From: Dimorphilus gyrociliatus | Taxonomy: Eukaryota; Annelida; Polychaeta; Dinophilidae | DNA: 64,000 bases | Assembly (NCBI GenBank): GCA_904063045.1 | Contig: CAJFCJ010000004.1 | Coordinates: 2,349,713 to 2,413,712, forward strand | Direction: 5' to 3' | Shown here: in pieces, positions 1 through 12,421 of the stretch | Layout: every line of letters begins with the position of its first letter | Numbering within the stretch: position 1 is the stretch's first letter | Program-made: the position numbers and the translations under genes | Notes under the pieces: model-generated | What the model was told of the DNA's origin: nothing | Seen by the model: the letters and a program-made list of their open reading frames with translations, nothing else | The model's database searches: none

Positions 1-93
1 TTTCAATTGATTAATTTCTGATAGCGCTGAAATAAATATAATGCCATCATATACATAAGTATATGTATAAATTAAAAGGGTTTTTTTTCTTAC

Positions 94-1406
94 ATTGTTC
101 AAGATTTTTTTTAATATCTTCTGAATTTGTTGGTTCTTTGCCTTCAACTTTTATTTTTGCTACTCCATTTATTATACCCTCTCTTTCTCTTTGAAAATTT
201 TCAAAAAAATAAGAAGAATTTTGCTTCATGACATTTACTTTTGCTTTTATTGATACTGCAAAGTTCTTTCCTTGATTACTTTTTAGACTGAAATCGAACA
301 ACTAACAGTTTTCTCAATCGTCAAAAACAAAAAATGTCTTACAATAAATTACGTGGACATTTTGGAGTATTAAAATAAAAATACTTTTTGAAATTTGTGA
401 ATGTTTTAGTAACCTGAAAATAAATTAATTAATAGATCACATTTCTAAAAATTGTAATAACAAACTTCATTCTTCAAAAAATTTTCCTTCTCTAAATTGC
501 ATGTTACGTCATAAACCATGTTCCAGCTAATGTCTTTTAAAAGGGTATCTAAAAATATTTTATACTTATACTGTTAATGAACTAGAACATATGTGCAACT
601 AGAGATAAAAATTTAATAAATATGTAAAAAATACCAGGGCTAAGATCATCACCACCTATTTGTAACAAGAGAATTTTAATTATTACGTATAATAGAGATT
701 ATTTTAATTTTATTACTGTTTTCATTAACTGCAAATACGTCAGTTTCACCTTGAAATTGAAAGAAATAAGATTTAGATTAGTTTAGGATAGATATAAGTA
801 AAATATAATTTATATATATTTATCGGTCTATTGTACATACCTAGAGCAAATATATTAGCACTTCTTTCTTCAATTGGCGTTTGAGGATGATAAAAGTTAG
901 GATATTTACAAGAAACTTTGTATTCTCCAATATGTAAATGAGAGATATCGACGTTTAAGGTTGATCTTAATTTTTACAAAAGAAGAAATTTTTAAAAGAA
1001 ACAAACTAATGGTAAAAAAGGCAAGGTATCTGTTTACCTTTTATTTAAGCTATTGAACTTAATATCATGGATATTATGTTTTGAATTTCTATTGACTTCT
1101 CCAATAAGTTCATCATTTAGAAACCATTTATAATTTGATATGTAATCATTGTCTACCCAATTAGAAAATTGACAGTGAAACGTTTGATGTTTAAGACTTT
1201 CAGGTGTTATTGAATAATATGTTTTAGGTCCCGATACTATTACGCATTCAAATTGACTATTTTCATCCTCTAATTAAAAAAATTAGTAATTACAATATAT
1301 ACAGCTTTGCTATAGCTGTTAACTTACCACACACATTCTTTGAGTAGCAAGATATTTCCGTTAGAAACACAGAAAGTAGAGAAATAAAAATTAAATATCC
1401 TTTCAT
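94..1406 (-). CDS. Ig/SEA-like surface protein, copy A (partial, runs off left edge)
   Basis: Exons, read leftwards: 1406-1328, 1269-1038, 965-841, 749-717, 655-635, 548-466, 413-343, 287-94; all phases join. A signal peptide (MKGYLIFISLLSVFLTEISC) is followed by an Ig-like fold split over exons 2-3 (FHCQF...YKWFLND...HIGEYKVSC), a short linker including a 21-bp exon, and an SEA-like module in the last exon (VNVMKQ, FQREREGIING, KIKVEG). It matches the complete gene at 6342-9412 exon by exon: the 71-bp exon has the same length, and phases 1,2,1,1,1,0,2,1 are the same. The Ser/Thr-rich stalk is much shorter here. The Cys-rich, membrane and tail exons would lie beyond base 1. Predicted secreted or membrane-anchored; ligand unknown. 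The Ig call is from the Cys/Trp pattern and the SEA call is tentative. Confidence 0.7.
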
Positions 1407-1789
1407 ATTAATCGTGACATAAGATAATGAATATTTCCTAAAAAGTGCTGTTCCTTTTATATTGTGCTTTTTATATTTTATAGATAAGTTATCTACTATC
1501 AAATTAAGACATGCGCAGAATGACTATTTCTAATATGAAATTGATTTATTAGAGAAAAGAAACAAAGCGTTTTTTAATAAAAAATGATTCGAAAAAGGAA
1601 ATAAAAATTTGGCAAAAGTTGATTCTTTGAGATAAAAGAGTAAAGATTTCTATTAATTATTATTATTATTATTATATATGAAATAGATATTAAATGCTAA
1701 GGTATTGTAATATATTTCATAGTTGTATCAGATTCATTGAACAATAAATTACTTCGGGAAACAAGAATTACTAATAGTAATATCTTTTA

Positions 1790-2130
1790 ATTAATCGCCA
1801 AAATAGGATAAAGATAGCGTTAAAAGTAGGAAATGAAGAAATTAGAACTATCTATATGTATAAAAATAATCGTTTGAAAAATGTATAGTAAAATAGATAA
1901 AGAAAAGAAAACTACTCTTAAACTTTGCAGAAAGAAAAGAAAATCAATGTTTGATATTGCTTATCTTCAACTTAGTAGTTAAATTACTCCTATGTACTGA
2001 TAGCTGGCTGATAAGAAATATATATATATATATATACAGTATATATACTGTATATATGCTACATTTATTCAATGTGAAACCTACGAAGAACAGATTTATA
2101 CCAAGTTCGACTCTTTGAAGAATAAGTTAA
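1790..2130. repeat. Direct repeat, upstream copy of the chondroitin-synthase promoter segment
   Basis: This segment resembles 3390-3660 in the same orientation. Shared blocks in order: AGTA(A/G)AAATAGATAAAGA, GAAAATCAAT, ATTG then TTATCTTC, AACT then TACTCCTA, CTGATA, then TATATA and CTCT(T/C)TGA(A/G)GAAT. Similarity is interrupted by small gaps, so it is an old duplication. The downstream copy ends just before the start codon at 3714. Confidence 0.6.
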
Positions 2131-3389
2131 AAGATAATCACAGTTTTTCCATAAAGTATTATACTAATATCTATACAAGTTTTAATTTGTAATCACCTTG
2201 AATTCTACTCATATCTCGAAATTATAACATGCTGATGTTGCGAATTATTTCACTCAAAAAGTAAAATGATACCTCTTTTATCATTTTAACTTGTGGGCAG
2301 AAAATTGTTAATTCTAAACATTTCGTTTGTGTTTTTTTCGAATGGACACCAAAAGTTTGTTAAAGAATATTAAATCTATATCTTGATACTTCAATAAGAT
2401 TTACTCAGTATAGACTTTCTTTTACTGACCTTCAATCTTTTGACAAAACCACCTAGCAAGTCATCTGTGAAAGAATTGTTTCCTTTCTTTTTCGTTTATA
2501 TAAATCACTCTATTGACTTTTGCATTTATAAACAAGAATTGTTAGATTTGTGGTATTTTTTATGATATCTTTATAACTTTGAAATAATAAAGAAATAATT
2601 AAACGTTTACACAGCTATAGGAATAAAGTAAACCTAAAAGTAAATAGTAACAAAATAGTTTTCTATAGGCTTAATTGAATAATGAAATAATTTATTGTTT
2701 TGATGAATAATTTTCTGATTTGACTGCTATGAAAATGTACAGATGTTAAATACCTGGAAAACAGTCATTTTTACATCTTATCACCTTGCATATGTTGTTC
2801 TTAGACACATCTGTCCAACTTTTATCATTGGTTTCATTAGCATATCTTTGATATCTCGAATTTACGCCATTCATTTACGATTATGAAGGAGCTTAGTTTG
2901 TAATATTTTACTTCCTTGTATGGTATGTATCGCAGTTAATATTTTAAATAATCTTACAAGAGTTTCAAAGTTTTATTTTCTTGAATATTTAAGAATGGCT
3001 AATGTTATCAGAGAGATAACTCTCTATGTATATATTATTTACTTTTAAACTACTATATTCAGCAGAAAATATTCACTGCAATATAGATATTCATACATTA
3101 GAGTAGTGGGATAATTATATTTTACTAGGACTAAAAGTGATGAGGGTTTAACTAGAAAAAAAAAGATTAGAAAAATGACAATATAAAGAAACTGACGTCA
3201 TTAAATATGAAATCCTTAAGAGGTTAAAAATAGATGCTTACTTTGATAATAGAAATTATGCTTATGTGTAGTTAATTCAAAAGTTTGTGATTGGGATTGA
3301 CTTCTGAACCACTTGACTGATAGCAGTAATGAAGAATCGATTTAAAACTTTTTACTTCCGCTTTGATCAATTCAAATCTTTACAATGGT

Positions 3390-3660
3390 AGGCATAAGAT
3401 AGCAGTAAAATAAAAGAGATTTTCTTGGAGAGTATATAGTAGAAATAGATAAAGAGAGGAAACTAATTTTTTATTTGAAAAAGGAGAAAATCAATTTTTG
3501 GTATTGTTTTGTTATCTTCGCTTTGGTAGTCTAACTACTCCTACCGATAAAAAACTGATAATCATATATATTCATATTAAATCTTTTTTACTCAGCGCAA
3601 TTCTTATTTGATTAATTCAACGATACACTGACTCTCTGAGGAATCAATTTTTTACTTTTA
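3390..3660. repeat. Direct repeat, gene-proximal copy
   Basis: Partner of 1790-2130. It lies directly upstream of the chondroitin synthase-like gene, so it probably contains its promoter or 5' untranslated region. No clear TATA box can be singled out in such AT-rich DNA. Confidence 0.6.
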
Positions 3661-3713
3661 TGGTCAACCGATTAGTTAAATAAATGCTTCGTAACTAGAA
3701 TATAACAATAAAA

Positions 3714-5851
3714 ATGGACAGGAAAAAGAAAAGAAGGATAGAATATGAAAGGACTTTATTTTTTCTAGCTGGAATATTTATAGGATTTTACATACCCAGC
3801 TTTGTCATTCACAAAGGATTTTGTTATGAGGAAGGTCATTTAATAGAAGAAGAATCTCTTGGCGAGGATCTACAACCGCGAATTAATTTATATGTTGGAG
3901 TAATGACTTCCGAGAAATATATTACTTCTAGAGCAGTCTTTGTGAATAATACTTGGGGAAAACCCTTATATAATCATCTTGACTTTTACACTTCATCTGA
4001 ATTAGTTAATGTGAAAAAAGTCAAATTAGAAGGCGTCGATGATTCAGAATATCCACCTCAAAAAAAATCTTTTAGGATGTTAAAATATTGGTGTGAAAAC
4101 TACTTAGACAAATACGATTGGTTTCTCCGAGCAGACGACGATAGTTACATCAATATGGAAAAACTTAAATCATGGTTAGTAACCATTGATAGTAGAAGAG
4201 CTTTCATGATCGGTCATCCTGGTCAGGGCAAAGCGGAGAAGAAAGGTAAAATAGGAATATCGTCAACTGATTATTACTGCATGGGTGGTCCTGGTGTTTT
4301 ATTTAGTAGAGTGGCTTTAAAAAGAATATGTCCCTACATAAAGACTTGTGAGAGGTCAGTTGTGAGTCGACACGAAGATGTTGAAATTGGAAGGTGCGTT
4401 TTAGCACATGCAGGTATTGGATGCTCAAAAAGCTTTGAGGTAGTTTATTAATTTCAATTACATTTAGTTTAAATAAACTGTTATCTTATCACTTAACTAT
4501 ATTTCAGCTTTCAACTCTCTTCTTTTCCAACTATGCAAATAATAGTAACTATTTTAAAGCCAATCCTGAAGTTGGAAATCTTAAATCAACTTTAAAAGAT
4601 TCATTAACAATGCACGCTATAAAAGATGTAAGATATGCTTACAGAATTGACTTTATCATCCTAAAGAATAAGGTTGAAAAACTGAAAAAGAAAATTTCGA
4701 CAATCTACTCAGCCTTATCTGGAAAAGTTAAAGAACATCAATTTGATATCACTAAAAATAACAGTTGGAATACTATCGCTAATTTTAAGAAATTTTATCA
4801 AAATTACAAAGAAAAACCAATTGTTTATATGCAGACAACTGGAAAAATTGAAATTCTCTTCTTCTTCCAAGAAGTCTTGTATTATCTTCATAATTTAATA
4901 AAAAGATCGTACATCATTAAAAATATACCAACGGTATATCGGCATTTTTCACCCAGTAATGGTTTAACCTATGCGACTGACATTCGTTTAGAAGTTGACA
5001 AAAAGAAGAGTATTCTTCAACTGAAAGGAACAAGAAAATTCTCTTCAATTCAATCGAGAATACTAGACGTCGACGATAGTTCACCAATTACAATTGTCAT
5101 ACCATTATTCAATAAGAAAGAAGCATTCGATAGATTTTTAAAAATGTGGATATCACAAGCTATGGATAGAAACGTTCATTTGCTATTTACCATTTCAAAG
5201 GCAGATAAACATCTAAATATAATAACCAATACTATAAATAGATTCTCTGCAAGTTTACCATACGGTATGTCAATTAGCTATATAGTTAAAGATGGTGACT
5301 TTTCAAGAGGTCCAATTTTAAATTACGGATCACAAGCTGTACCTGATCATCATATTATGTGTTTTTTGGATGTAGATTTAAAATTAACAAAAAGTACTCT
5401 TAGAAGAATTAGAGCTTCGACAATTAAAGGAAAACAAGTATATTTTCCGATTATGTTTTCACAATTCGATTCAGATTTTAATAAGATTTACGACGGCCAT
5501 AATAAGAATAACGGTTATTGGAGAGAGAGTAGTTTTGGTCAAGTGTGTTTGTATAAAACAGATTTTACAAATTCTCTAAAATTAACTGAAAGTATATACG
5601 AATGGGGAAAGGAAGACTTAGAATTTGCAGAGCAAATAATTAAAAAGAAAATTTTAACTATATTTCGCAGTCCAGATGTTGGAATCACTCATATTTTTCA
5701 CTCAATACATTGCGATCGTATTATAAATGAGGAACAGAAGAAAATGTGCATTGCTGTTAAATATAGAACGTATGCTTCTCAGAACCAACTAGCTAACAAG
5801 TTTTACTCATCGATAAATTTATTAAATATAAATAACGATAACGATCAATAA
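3714..5851 (+). CDS. Chondroitin sulfate synthase-like bifunctional glycosyltransferase
   Basis: Two exons, 3714-4439 and 4508-5851, joined in phase 0 over a 68-bp intron give 689 residues. A basic N-terminus and a membrane segment (about residues 14-33) make it a type II Golgi protein. The first half is a GT31-type beta-1,3-transferase domain: RAVFVNNTWG, FLRADDDSY with the metal-binding DDD at 141-143, GGPGVLFSR and EDVEIGRC. The second half is a GT7-type beta-1,4-GalNAc transferase domain with DVD at 530-532 and EWGKEDLEF (W608-D612). This two-domain order is that of the CHSY/CHPF family, which alternates GlcA and GalNAc on chondroitin. It is somewhat shorter than the roughly 800 residues of vertebrate CHSY1. 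Both metal motifs are intact, which favours an active enzyme over the degenerate CHPF type. It is convergent with the gene ending at 6342. Confidence 0.88.
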
Positions 5852-6033
5852 TTATTATCTGAGATTATTTAATCAGATGCGTACAACAAAAACAATTTAA
5901 TTGGTGTCTCCTATTTATTTTTTTTTCGTTATATTTGTTTTTTTTATTGTTCTAATTTGTTTATTATATTTTTAATGATAAACCATTCTCGACACAAATC
6001 ATTGTTATAAAAGAAAAAAGAAGAAGAAGAAGT

Positions 6034-6079
<46 letters not shown>

Positions 6080-6341
6080 AAGAATTAAAACTTGTATTAA
6101 AAGTGATAATATTGTAATCAAAATCGTGTTTTTAAATAGTTCTATCTCAAGAAATTATATTGTATATTTCTATTTGTTTATTGCAATTATTTTGTTATTT
6201 CCTCCCTTGGAAAAAAGATAATAAATGTCAAAATCCCAACTTAATTAAAGCAATGGCTTCTTATTCTTCAAAACATATCTACAGTAATATTTATAAAGTT
6301 TGATAATATCATATCGTCGAATGTCATTTTTTTGTTGTATC
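5852..6341. other. Intergenic, convergent gene ends with GA repeat
   Basis: This is the short space between two convergent stop codons. It contains a purine run (GAA then GA repeats) at about 6013-6077 and T-rich stretches. No exon is seen. Confidence 0.6.
6034..6077. repeat. (GA)n microsatellite
   Basis: Near-perfect GA dinucleotide run with one interruption, directly after AAG/GAA triplets. Confidence 0.9.
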
Positions 6342-9300
6342 CTAAAAATACTCCAACTGTAACGGTTTATCACTTGGCGGTGATGTTGCCGTATTTGAAT
6401 TTAACGCTGATCTATGATATGTAGCCGAGTCTTCGTCCCAAGCCTGAAAAGACTAATCAAAAAAGAATTAGACAAGGTTAGAATAGTCTTATAGAAACAA
6501 CAAGAAAAAAAGCTGGTCTGATGACATACTTTATTCCTCTTTATTCGAAGTGGACTGTACTGATAATACTGTATAAACGTTAAAAAATGAGACAGTTTTC
6601 AAAATACTTATCTAAGAATATTGATAAGAAACCTCTTTTCGTAAATTCTCCTTATCAGCTTCTGATAAAGGCTCACCACCTACAGCACCCCTTGCTTCCT
6701 GATCAAGACTCTCATATCCCTAATAAAAGATTAACATGGTATTTAACATAGGCATTTTTGTAAGAAATTTACATGATTAGAAGTTGCTGATTTATTATTA
6801 TCTTCGTCCGCCCACTCTTCTTTAGTTGCATTTTGAAATGTTGTATAATCACGGGGTTGAGACGTTGTATGTATAGAATCCCAAGACGGTGTAATGTTCG
6901 CTACACCACTGATACAGTTGTCTGTGCTATTAGGTGCAGTAGGAATGCTGGCAAAAGGATTTCTCCTAAAGATATAGAAACGATCAAGTTAATAAAGTTC
7001 ATAATCAGCTTCTCTCTATTTAGATTTCCTTACGAAGCTAAATTGATATCATTTTGTTTTTTAATCTCCCGCCGAGTTCTTAAAACAATTAGTAGAGTAA
7101 CAACTGTAATTAATAGAAGAACTATTATACCACCACCCACACCACCCAAAATTCCAAAAAACCATCCGTACTCTCTACATTTGTTAAATATATTCAGATA
7201 GTTGGGTTTGCATCTAAAAGATTTACATATTTGTTTTATTAGTTTGCTTTTATAGTAGACGCAAATTATTTGTTAAAACTTACGAGCATGAAACTACAGC
7301 GTCGTTATTTTTGAATAAAATTGCACAAGTTTGTCCAATTTCATTACAATACATGTTACATTTATAAATGCATTGTTCAATATAGGTATTATTATGAAAT
7401 CTACAAGATTCCACCATTATGCAAATAGGGAGGCGAGCGTCACACGCATTACCAGGAATTTTCTGTAGAGCTATTATTAACGGATAATATTATGCATAAA
7501 TATTTTAGACTTATTAGACGTAGAGCCAGGGACAAAGCTATAGCAATATTAAAAAGTATCATTCTGTAAGGAATTCTTAGTTTACTTCGCCAATTGTCGA
7601 GCTTGAATTGAACAGCTCGTGTACAACCCTTTCGTACGTATACAAATATTATACATAGCTTTGTCACTGACTATATACATTTGTATATGTATATTTTCTC
7701 TTTTATGCTAACTTGTTTCCAACGAGTTTTTCAACTCTGACACATTAATTACAGCTTCATTTGACAAACGTATTTGTGATATTGAATTAGCAATAGTATA
7801 TCTATTGTTTTTAACTTGGTCAGTAACATAGCTATCTTTTAATAGACCGGCAGTAGCATACCAAATAACGAAGAATGTTGATGTAATAAAACTATTTGAT
7901 GACTTGAAGCTAGTTAAAAATAGAATAAAGTATTGAGAATTATATAAATATTTATTTACAAATCAGTATTATTACAGATCATAAGGAAAACGTTGATTAT
8001 ATTATCTACCTGTTTTCAGTGCAAGCAACTGATACTTTTTTATCTTTGAATAGGGTATATCCTTTAAGTATTGTAGAAATCTAATATGTTGAAAAAAGGA
8101 AGGATTGTTGAAAACGAAAGTAGAATATTATACTATACCTCTTTTTCTAGATTATCCTTTTGTTCGCTATTACAAATTACCTTATAACTCATATTGAAAG
8201 AGATTTCATAAAATTTGTTACCTAAATTTATAGATTTTAAGGAAATACAAATAGTTTTTTTACAATTATAATATATTTTGTATTTACTTAGATCTGCTAT
8301 TCTTGGTGGTATATCAGTAGAATCCGGTGAATGTGGTGGTAAAGTAATAGCCATTGTAGGACTAACAGACTCCGACACCGTTGATTCTAAATCTTAAATG
8401 TTGATAGGAAATATGTCATTTGTTCATACTCTATGTACTATTTTTGTTATTTAGGTTAATACCGTGGGTTACTTTCATAGTTGTTCCACTAGGCTGAAGG
8501 GTTGTATTGGGTATTTTAGAATGTATGGTAGAGTAGGAGGTAGTCCAGTTAAATTGGCTTACAGAATTGGTTGTAACTTTAGTTGTACCACTTCCATTAA
8601 CTGTATGATTACCTTCAATAAATGTAAAGATATTTTGCTACTAATCAACATTTAAAAAGATATATGAACGTAATTATGAACGAAATTAAGAGAAAAGTGA
8701 TAAACAAACCTTCATCGTTCATAAAATCTAATAATAGATCGGAATCTAATTAAAGTGAAAAATCTATATGCTTGTTTGAAAATAAATAGTATCCAACCTG
8801 AGTATATATGAAGGAATAATCTAGCGTCTGTCTCTTCTGTTATCCTGCTATTTTCTCGCTTTGCACAAATTACTTTAGCGTGATAAACAATCTCAGGAGT
8901 CGTTTCATTGAGTAATAGATGAAAAAGGAGTGTCGATCTTCAAGTGATAGAAAATTAGTCACAAATTGCAATTAGGTATATATATATTTAAATGTTGAAT
9001 TATGCCAATTATACTAATAGCTTTAAACATAATCACACCTTTTGTTTCGTTTATCATACGTTATTTGAACGAAATCTTTGCGCTTTTTCTCTTCATTAAC
9101 TCTTCCTACATCTTGATTGTAGTTATCAATGTACCACCTGTAATTTGATATACTTGACTCCTGAAGAGAACTTTTAAATTGGCAAGTAAAGATGTAGTTC
9201 TTCTGCAATTCTTGTCGCTTTTCTTTAATAAGTATAATGGAATCCGGTCCTCTTTCAATACCACATTCGTTAGATTTTCCTGAAAATTATCTCTAATTTA

Positions 9301-9412
9301 TGCAATGGAACAGCATAGTATTAATTTCGTATTAAATACCACAATGGTTGTTAATATCTGATTTGCATAGAGACGTTAAAGTGATCCATATAATTGAATA
9401 AAAAAAGTTCAT
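6342..9412 (-). CDS. Ig/SEA-like single-pass membrane mucin-like protein, copy B
   Basis: Thirteen exons join in phase to 623 residues: 9412-9340, 9279-9039, 8937-8798, 8745-8710, 8612-8463, 8392-8139, 8080-8010, 7909-7713, 7470-7284, 7174-7034, 6965-6773, 6719-6633, 6443-6342. Order: signal peptide; Ig-like fold (FTCQF, NYRWYID, VYHAKVICA); Ser/Thr-rich stalk with NxS/T sites (exons 5-6); SEA-like module (NNRYTIANSISQIRL); Cys-rich domain with eight cysteines (CDARLPIC to VVSC); a membrane helix (GGGIIVLLLITVVTLLIVL) followed by RTRRE; and an acidic, Ser/Thr-rich cytoplasmic tail ending LQLEYF. It is the complete paralogue of the gene at 94-1406. It may be an adhesion or signalling mucin, but no ligand can be inferred. 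One donor (GTTAGC after exon 8) is weak. Confidence 0.75.
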
Positions 9413-11284
9413 ATTATAAAATAGCGTGAGCGAAAATAAGCGTAAAGTGTGAATAAAGTATAGAAAAAAAAAATTAGTAATATTATATTTTCAGGTGTGG
9501 TTTTAGATAACTTTAACATGTTATCTTGGGTGTATGCGGTAGTCTTAAGAGAAAAAGATAAGATAATCGATAAGAATTATTAACGTATAGCAAATTTACG
9601 ATATCCTGTACTGTATATGCAATACGAAAAATGGCTTAAACTATTGATTTATCAAAATTTTTGTAAACTTCTTTTAGAAAATTTTCACCATTGATACGTT
9701 TTAATTCTTATCTTAGATAATCAATTGAATTCCCTTGTAAATTATTGATACGTATAACAGCTAGGATGATAAAATTTTAATACACTTTATATCAGTACCG
9801 ACAGATGGCGATCCGATAGAAGTTACTTGGAAATTTTCCCTAAAAATATATCAAAGGCTACAATCATATTAAAAATTGTGCAATAGCCTTACCAAGATAT
9901 ACAACAATCATTCTTTTATTCAATAGTTTACAGACATATTAGTATATTTGCTATTGGAATTCGGAAAGTTGTTACTTGCCTATCACATTCGTGCGCCTAT
10001 AGAAGAAAAGAAGAAGCTATGATACTTAGAGAATATCGTTGAAAATTTACTTTAGAGAGAATATATTATAACTCTATAAACTTGCCGCGAAAACATAGAT
10101 TGCCGATAAAAAAAATATCATATAATATTTATATATATTTAATTTTTGAAGCTAGAAGAGTTCTATAAATTGAAGAAAAGACAGAGAGAGAGAGAGAGAG
10201 AAAGAAAGAGAAGAAATATGCAAAGGAAATAACTAAATTAAGATGGCTGAATATTAATAATAATTAGTAATAAGGTTTAAGCAGATAAGAAAGAACGATG
10301 TTCATGCAAATTTACACAGCAGAATGGCTAGGACTTTACTAGGCTAGGTCTTTTACTTTTAAATATAAGCTAGATGAATCCTTTCTTTGTTTTAAACTAT
10401 ACAAAAGAAAAAACTCTATGCAAAATCAAGAATTTTTCGTCGGTACTGTATTGTGATTGATTTTTTTGCTTTACACAGTTAGGGTATTAAGCAACTTTTA
10501 CCTTTATATTATTTGCATATCGTAGGTTAGATATAAATCAATTGCTACAGTGGTAAAACCTTTTAAAAAGTATTTGGTCTAGAATGTTGATCTGCCTTTC
10601 AGTCATTTTTAACACTGTCGCTTTGGTCTCACATTTAAGATTTATGGCTAAGTAGAACACATTCAATAGCAAGAACAATGGAATTATAGAATACAAAATT
10701 GTGCTGGCTTAATTCAAAGTAGACAGCACAAAAAATCAAGAAAATTTGGTAAAACTGCTTTGTACTTATATAGATAAAACAGTCTAGTGTAAAAGAAAGT
10801 TTTATGCAAATACAAGTTGAATGAAGAGAAGAGGAAGAATAGCCCTGCTTAAAAAACCAGTTCTAAATAGGAAACAATTTAAGGGAATATTATGAAAAAT
10901 ACAATTCATGATACAAAACTTTGTATTATTGAGTCATAATAAGTTTACATATATTGATCATCTGCTCTTTTCTTTCCGTAGATGATAATAGCTGAAATAA
11001 AATAATCTCGAATAGATAGATATATGATATATGGCATTCGGCTATCATGATTTCAATTGAAAATTGAACACCTCCTAACTATGTCATGGTAAGAAAAGAA
11101 TTCTCTTTTGTAGAAAGAGAAAAGGGGCTTCTTTTAGGTATTCTACACTGTTTAGCTTGGCAGGAGTTCAAAACAGTTTTTGCAGCCTGGGCAGGGAAGG
11201 GTTACGCCTATCACTGTCGACACTTTAATACTCACTGTCACTAATGTCATATTATTGGATAATCTTGTGAAAATAGAAACAATA
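9413..11284. other. Intergenic region
   Basis: Upstream of two divergent genes. AT-rich, with a GA run at about 10180-10206 inside a block repeated at 14115-14365 (listed separately). No convincing exon was found. The stretch at 11150-11220 is richer in G and C than its surroundings and may belong to the 5' region of the next gene. Confidence 0.45.
10138..10265. repeat. Direct repeat upstream of the fucosyltransferase-like gene
   Basis: It shares AATTTTTGAAGCTA, a GA run and GCAAAGGAAATA then CTAAATTAAGATGGCTGAATA with 14118-14365, in the same orientation. The two copies lie about 1.0 kb and 0.6 kb upstream of their genes. Confidence 0.75.
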
Positions 11285-12421
11285 ATGTAAGTTGCTACTA
11301 TAGGTATGAAAAATAGAATAAGAATACTTTGCTAGCATACCTTTCTTTCTCGCAGGAAAATAAAAATATATAGAGGTTTAACTATATCCTCTATTTTATC
11401 TATTTTCTTCCTTCTCCATTTCACACGAAAAAGGCATGTGTTTCCGTCAAATAAATTTACCTTAACTGGGTTAAGTAATGAGTTTGCTAGTGGAAAGAGT
11501 TTAGACCGAAAAGTGTTACTATGTATACCAGACGGCGGTTTGGCTAATTCATTAAGAGCATTGGTTTCTTGTAAAGTATTATCAACTATACTTAATAGAA
11601 GTTTAGCAACTATTGATAATTGGCCAACGAAAAAATGCCCATTAAACACATTTATTCAGTTGAATTCCGTTGAATATTTTCCCGAATCCTATATAAATCA
11701 AATCAACTCTACTACAATAACCGTTAATTATAGGATGACACCTTATCATGTATCAAATATAATGAAAATTCAAAATGATATGTTGATTATTAAAAGCTTC
11801 TTTTTATTCATAAATCAAAGGAGTCTTAAAAAACTTAAAGGAACTGTTGGATATATCAAATATTTGAAGAATTTACGAACAGCCTCACTATTTAGACATG
11901 TTTCTAGAGAATTGTTTCAGCCGACGTTGAAATTACAAACTCTTATTAATTACCATAGAGCAATCCTTAAGTCTTATCGCTGGATTACTTGCTTACAAAT
12001 AAGAACAGGATGGGGTGAAGCGGATCATCCTAGAAAATTCTCAGAAAGCTGTATAAAAGAAGGTCTACTACCAGATATGGAGAGGGAGTCTAGAAATAGG
12101 AGTTCTGTATTATTTATCACAATGGACGACGATGAATTGGCGAGTTATATAAAGAAAACGTTTAAAGATAATTTTTATGTTCTATCAGGAAAAAATTATC
12201 ATTTTCGTGATGAAAATGCAAAATGTACCGATCTTGAAAAGGTTTTTATTGAATTTTTTCTTATGGAATACTGCAATAAGGCCTATATAACTTTACACTC
12301 AACTTTTGGATTATATAGTTTATTAAGAAGTATCGAAGATAAGGAAATTATATATTTGTCCTGCTCAATCTCATTGTTAAACTATAGACGATCATCTTTA
12401 CACAAAGTATATCTTATTTAA
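11285..12421 (+). CDS. Fucosyltransferase-like type II Golgi enzyme
   Basis: The model is exon 11285-11286 plus 11356-12421 (355 residues). The reading frame stays open upstream to an acceptor (TTCTCGCAG, ending 11355) and begins there with G AAA ATA. Directly after AT at 11285-11286 stands a perfect donor, GTAAGT, so the start codon would be split AT|G by a 69-bp intron. Residues about 7-23 (LTISSILSIFFLLHF) form a membrane anchor followed by RKRH. The body resembles GT-B fucosyltransferases: CIPDGGLANSLRALVSC near the N-terminus, WITCLQIRTGWG in the middle, then VLFITMDDDEL and YITLHSTFGLYSLLRS. Donor GDP-fucose is inferred from this fold resemblance. Acceptor and exact GT family are unknown. 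An internal start would lack the anchor and is less likely. Confidence 0.6.

Larger units (their letters stand above)
1407..3713. other. Intergenic region with a diverged direct repeat
   Basis: This is the shared upstream region of two divergent genes (minus copy A and the plus chondroitin synthase-like gene). I see no convincing coding exon. It holds an ATT run near 1655-1672, a TA-rich stretch at 2020-2057 with two TACAGTA/TACTGTA heptamers, and two diverged copies of one segment (about 1790-2130 and 3390-3660), listed separately. Confidence 0.5.

Noticed and set aside
6833-7201. Plus-strand frame of 122 residues
   Set aside because: It is antisense to the membrane and tail exons of the minus-strand Ig/SEA gene, whose exons join perfectly in phase.
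11332-11649. Minus-strand 105-residue frame
   Set aside because: Antisense to the fucosyltransferase-like gene, which has motifs and a membrane anchor in the right place.
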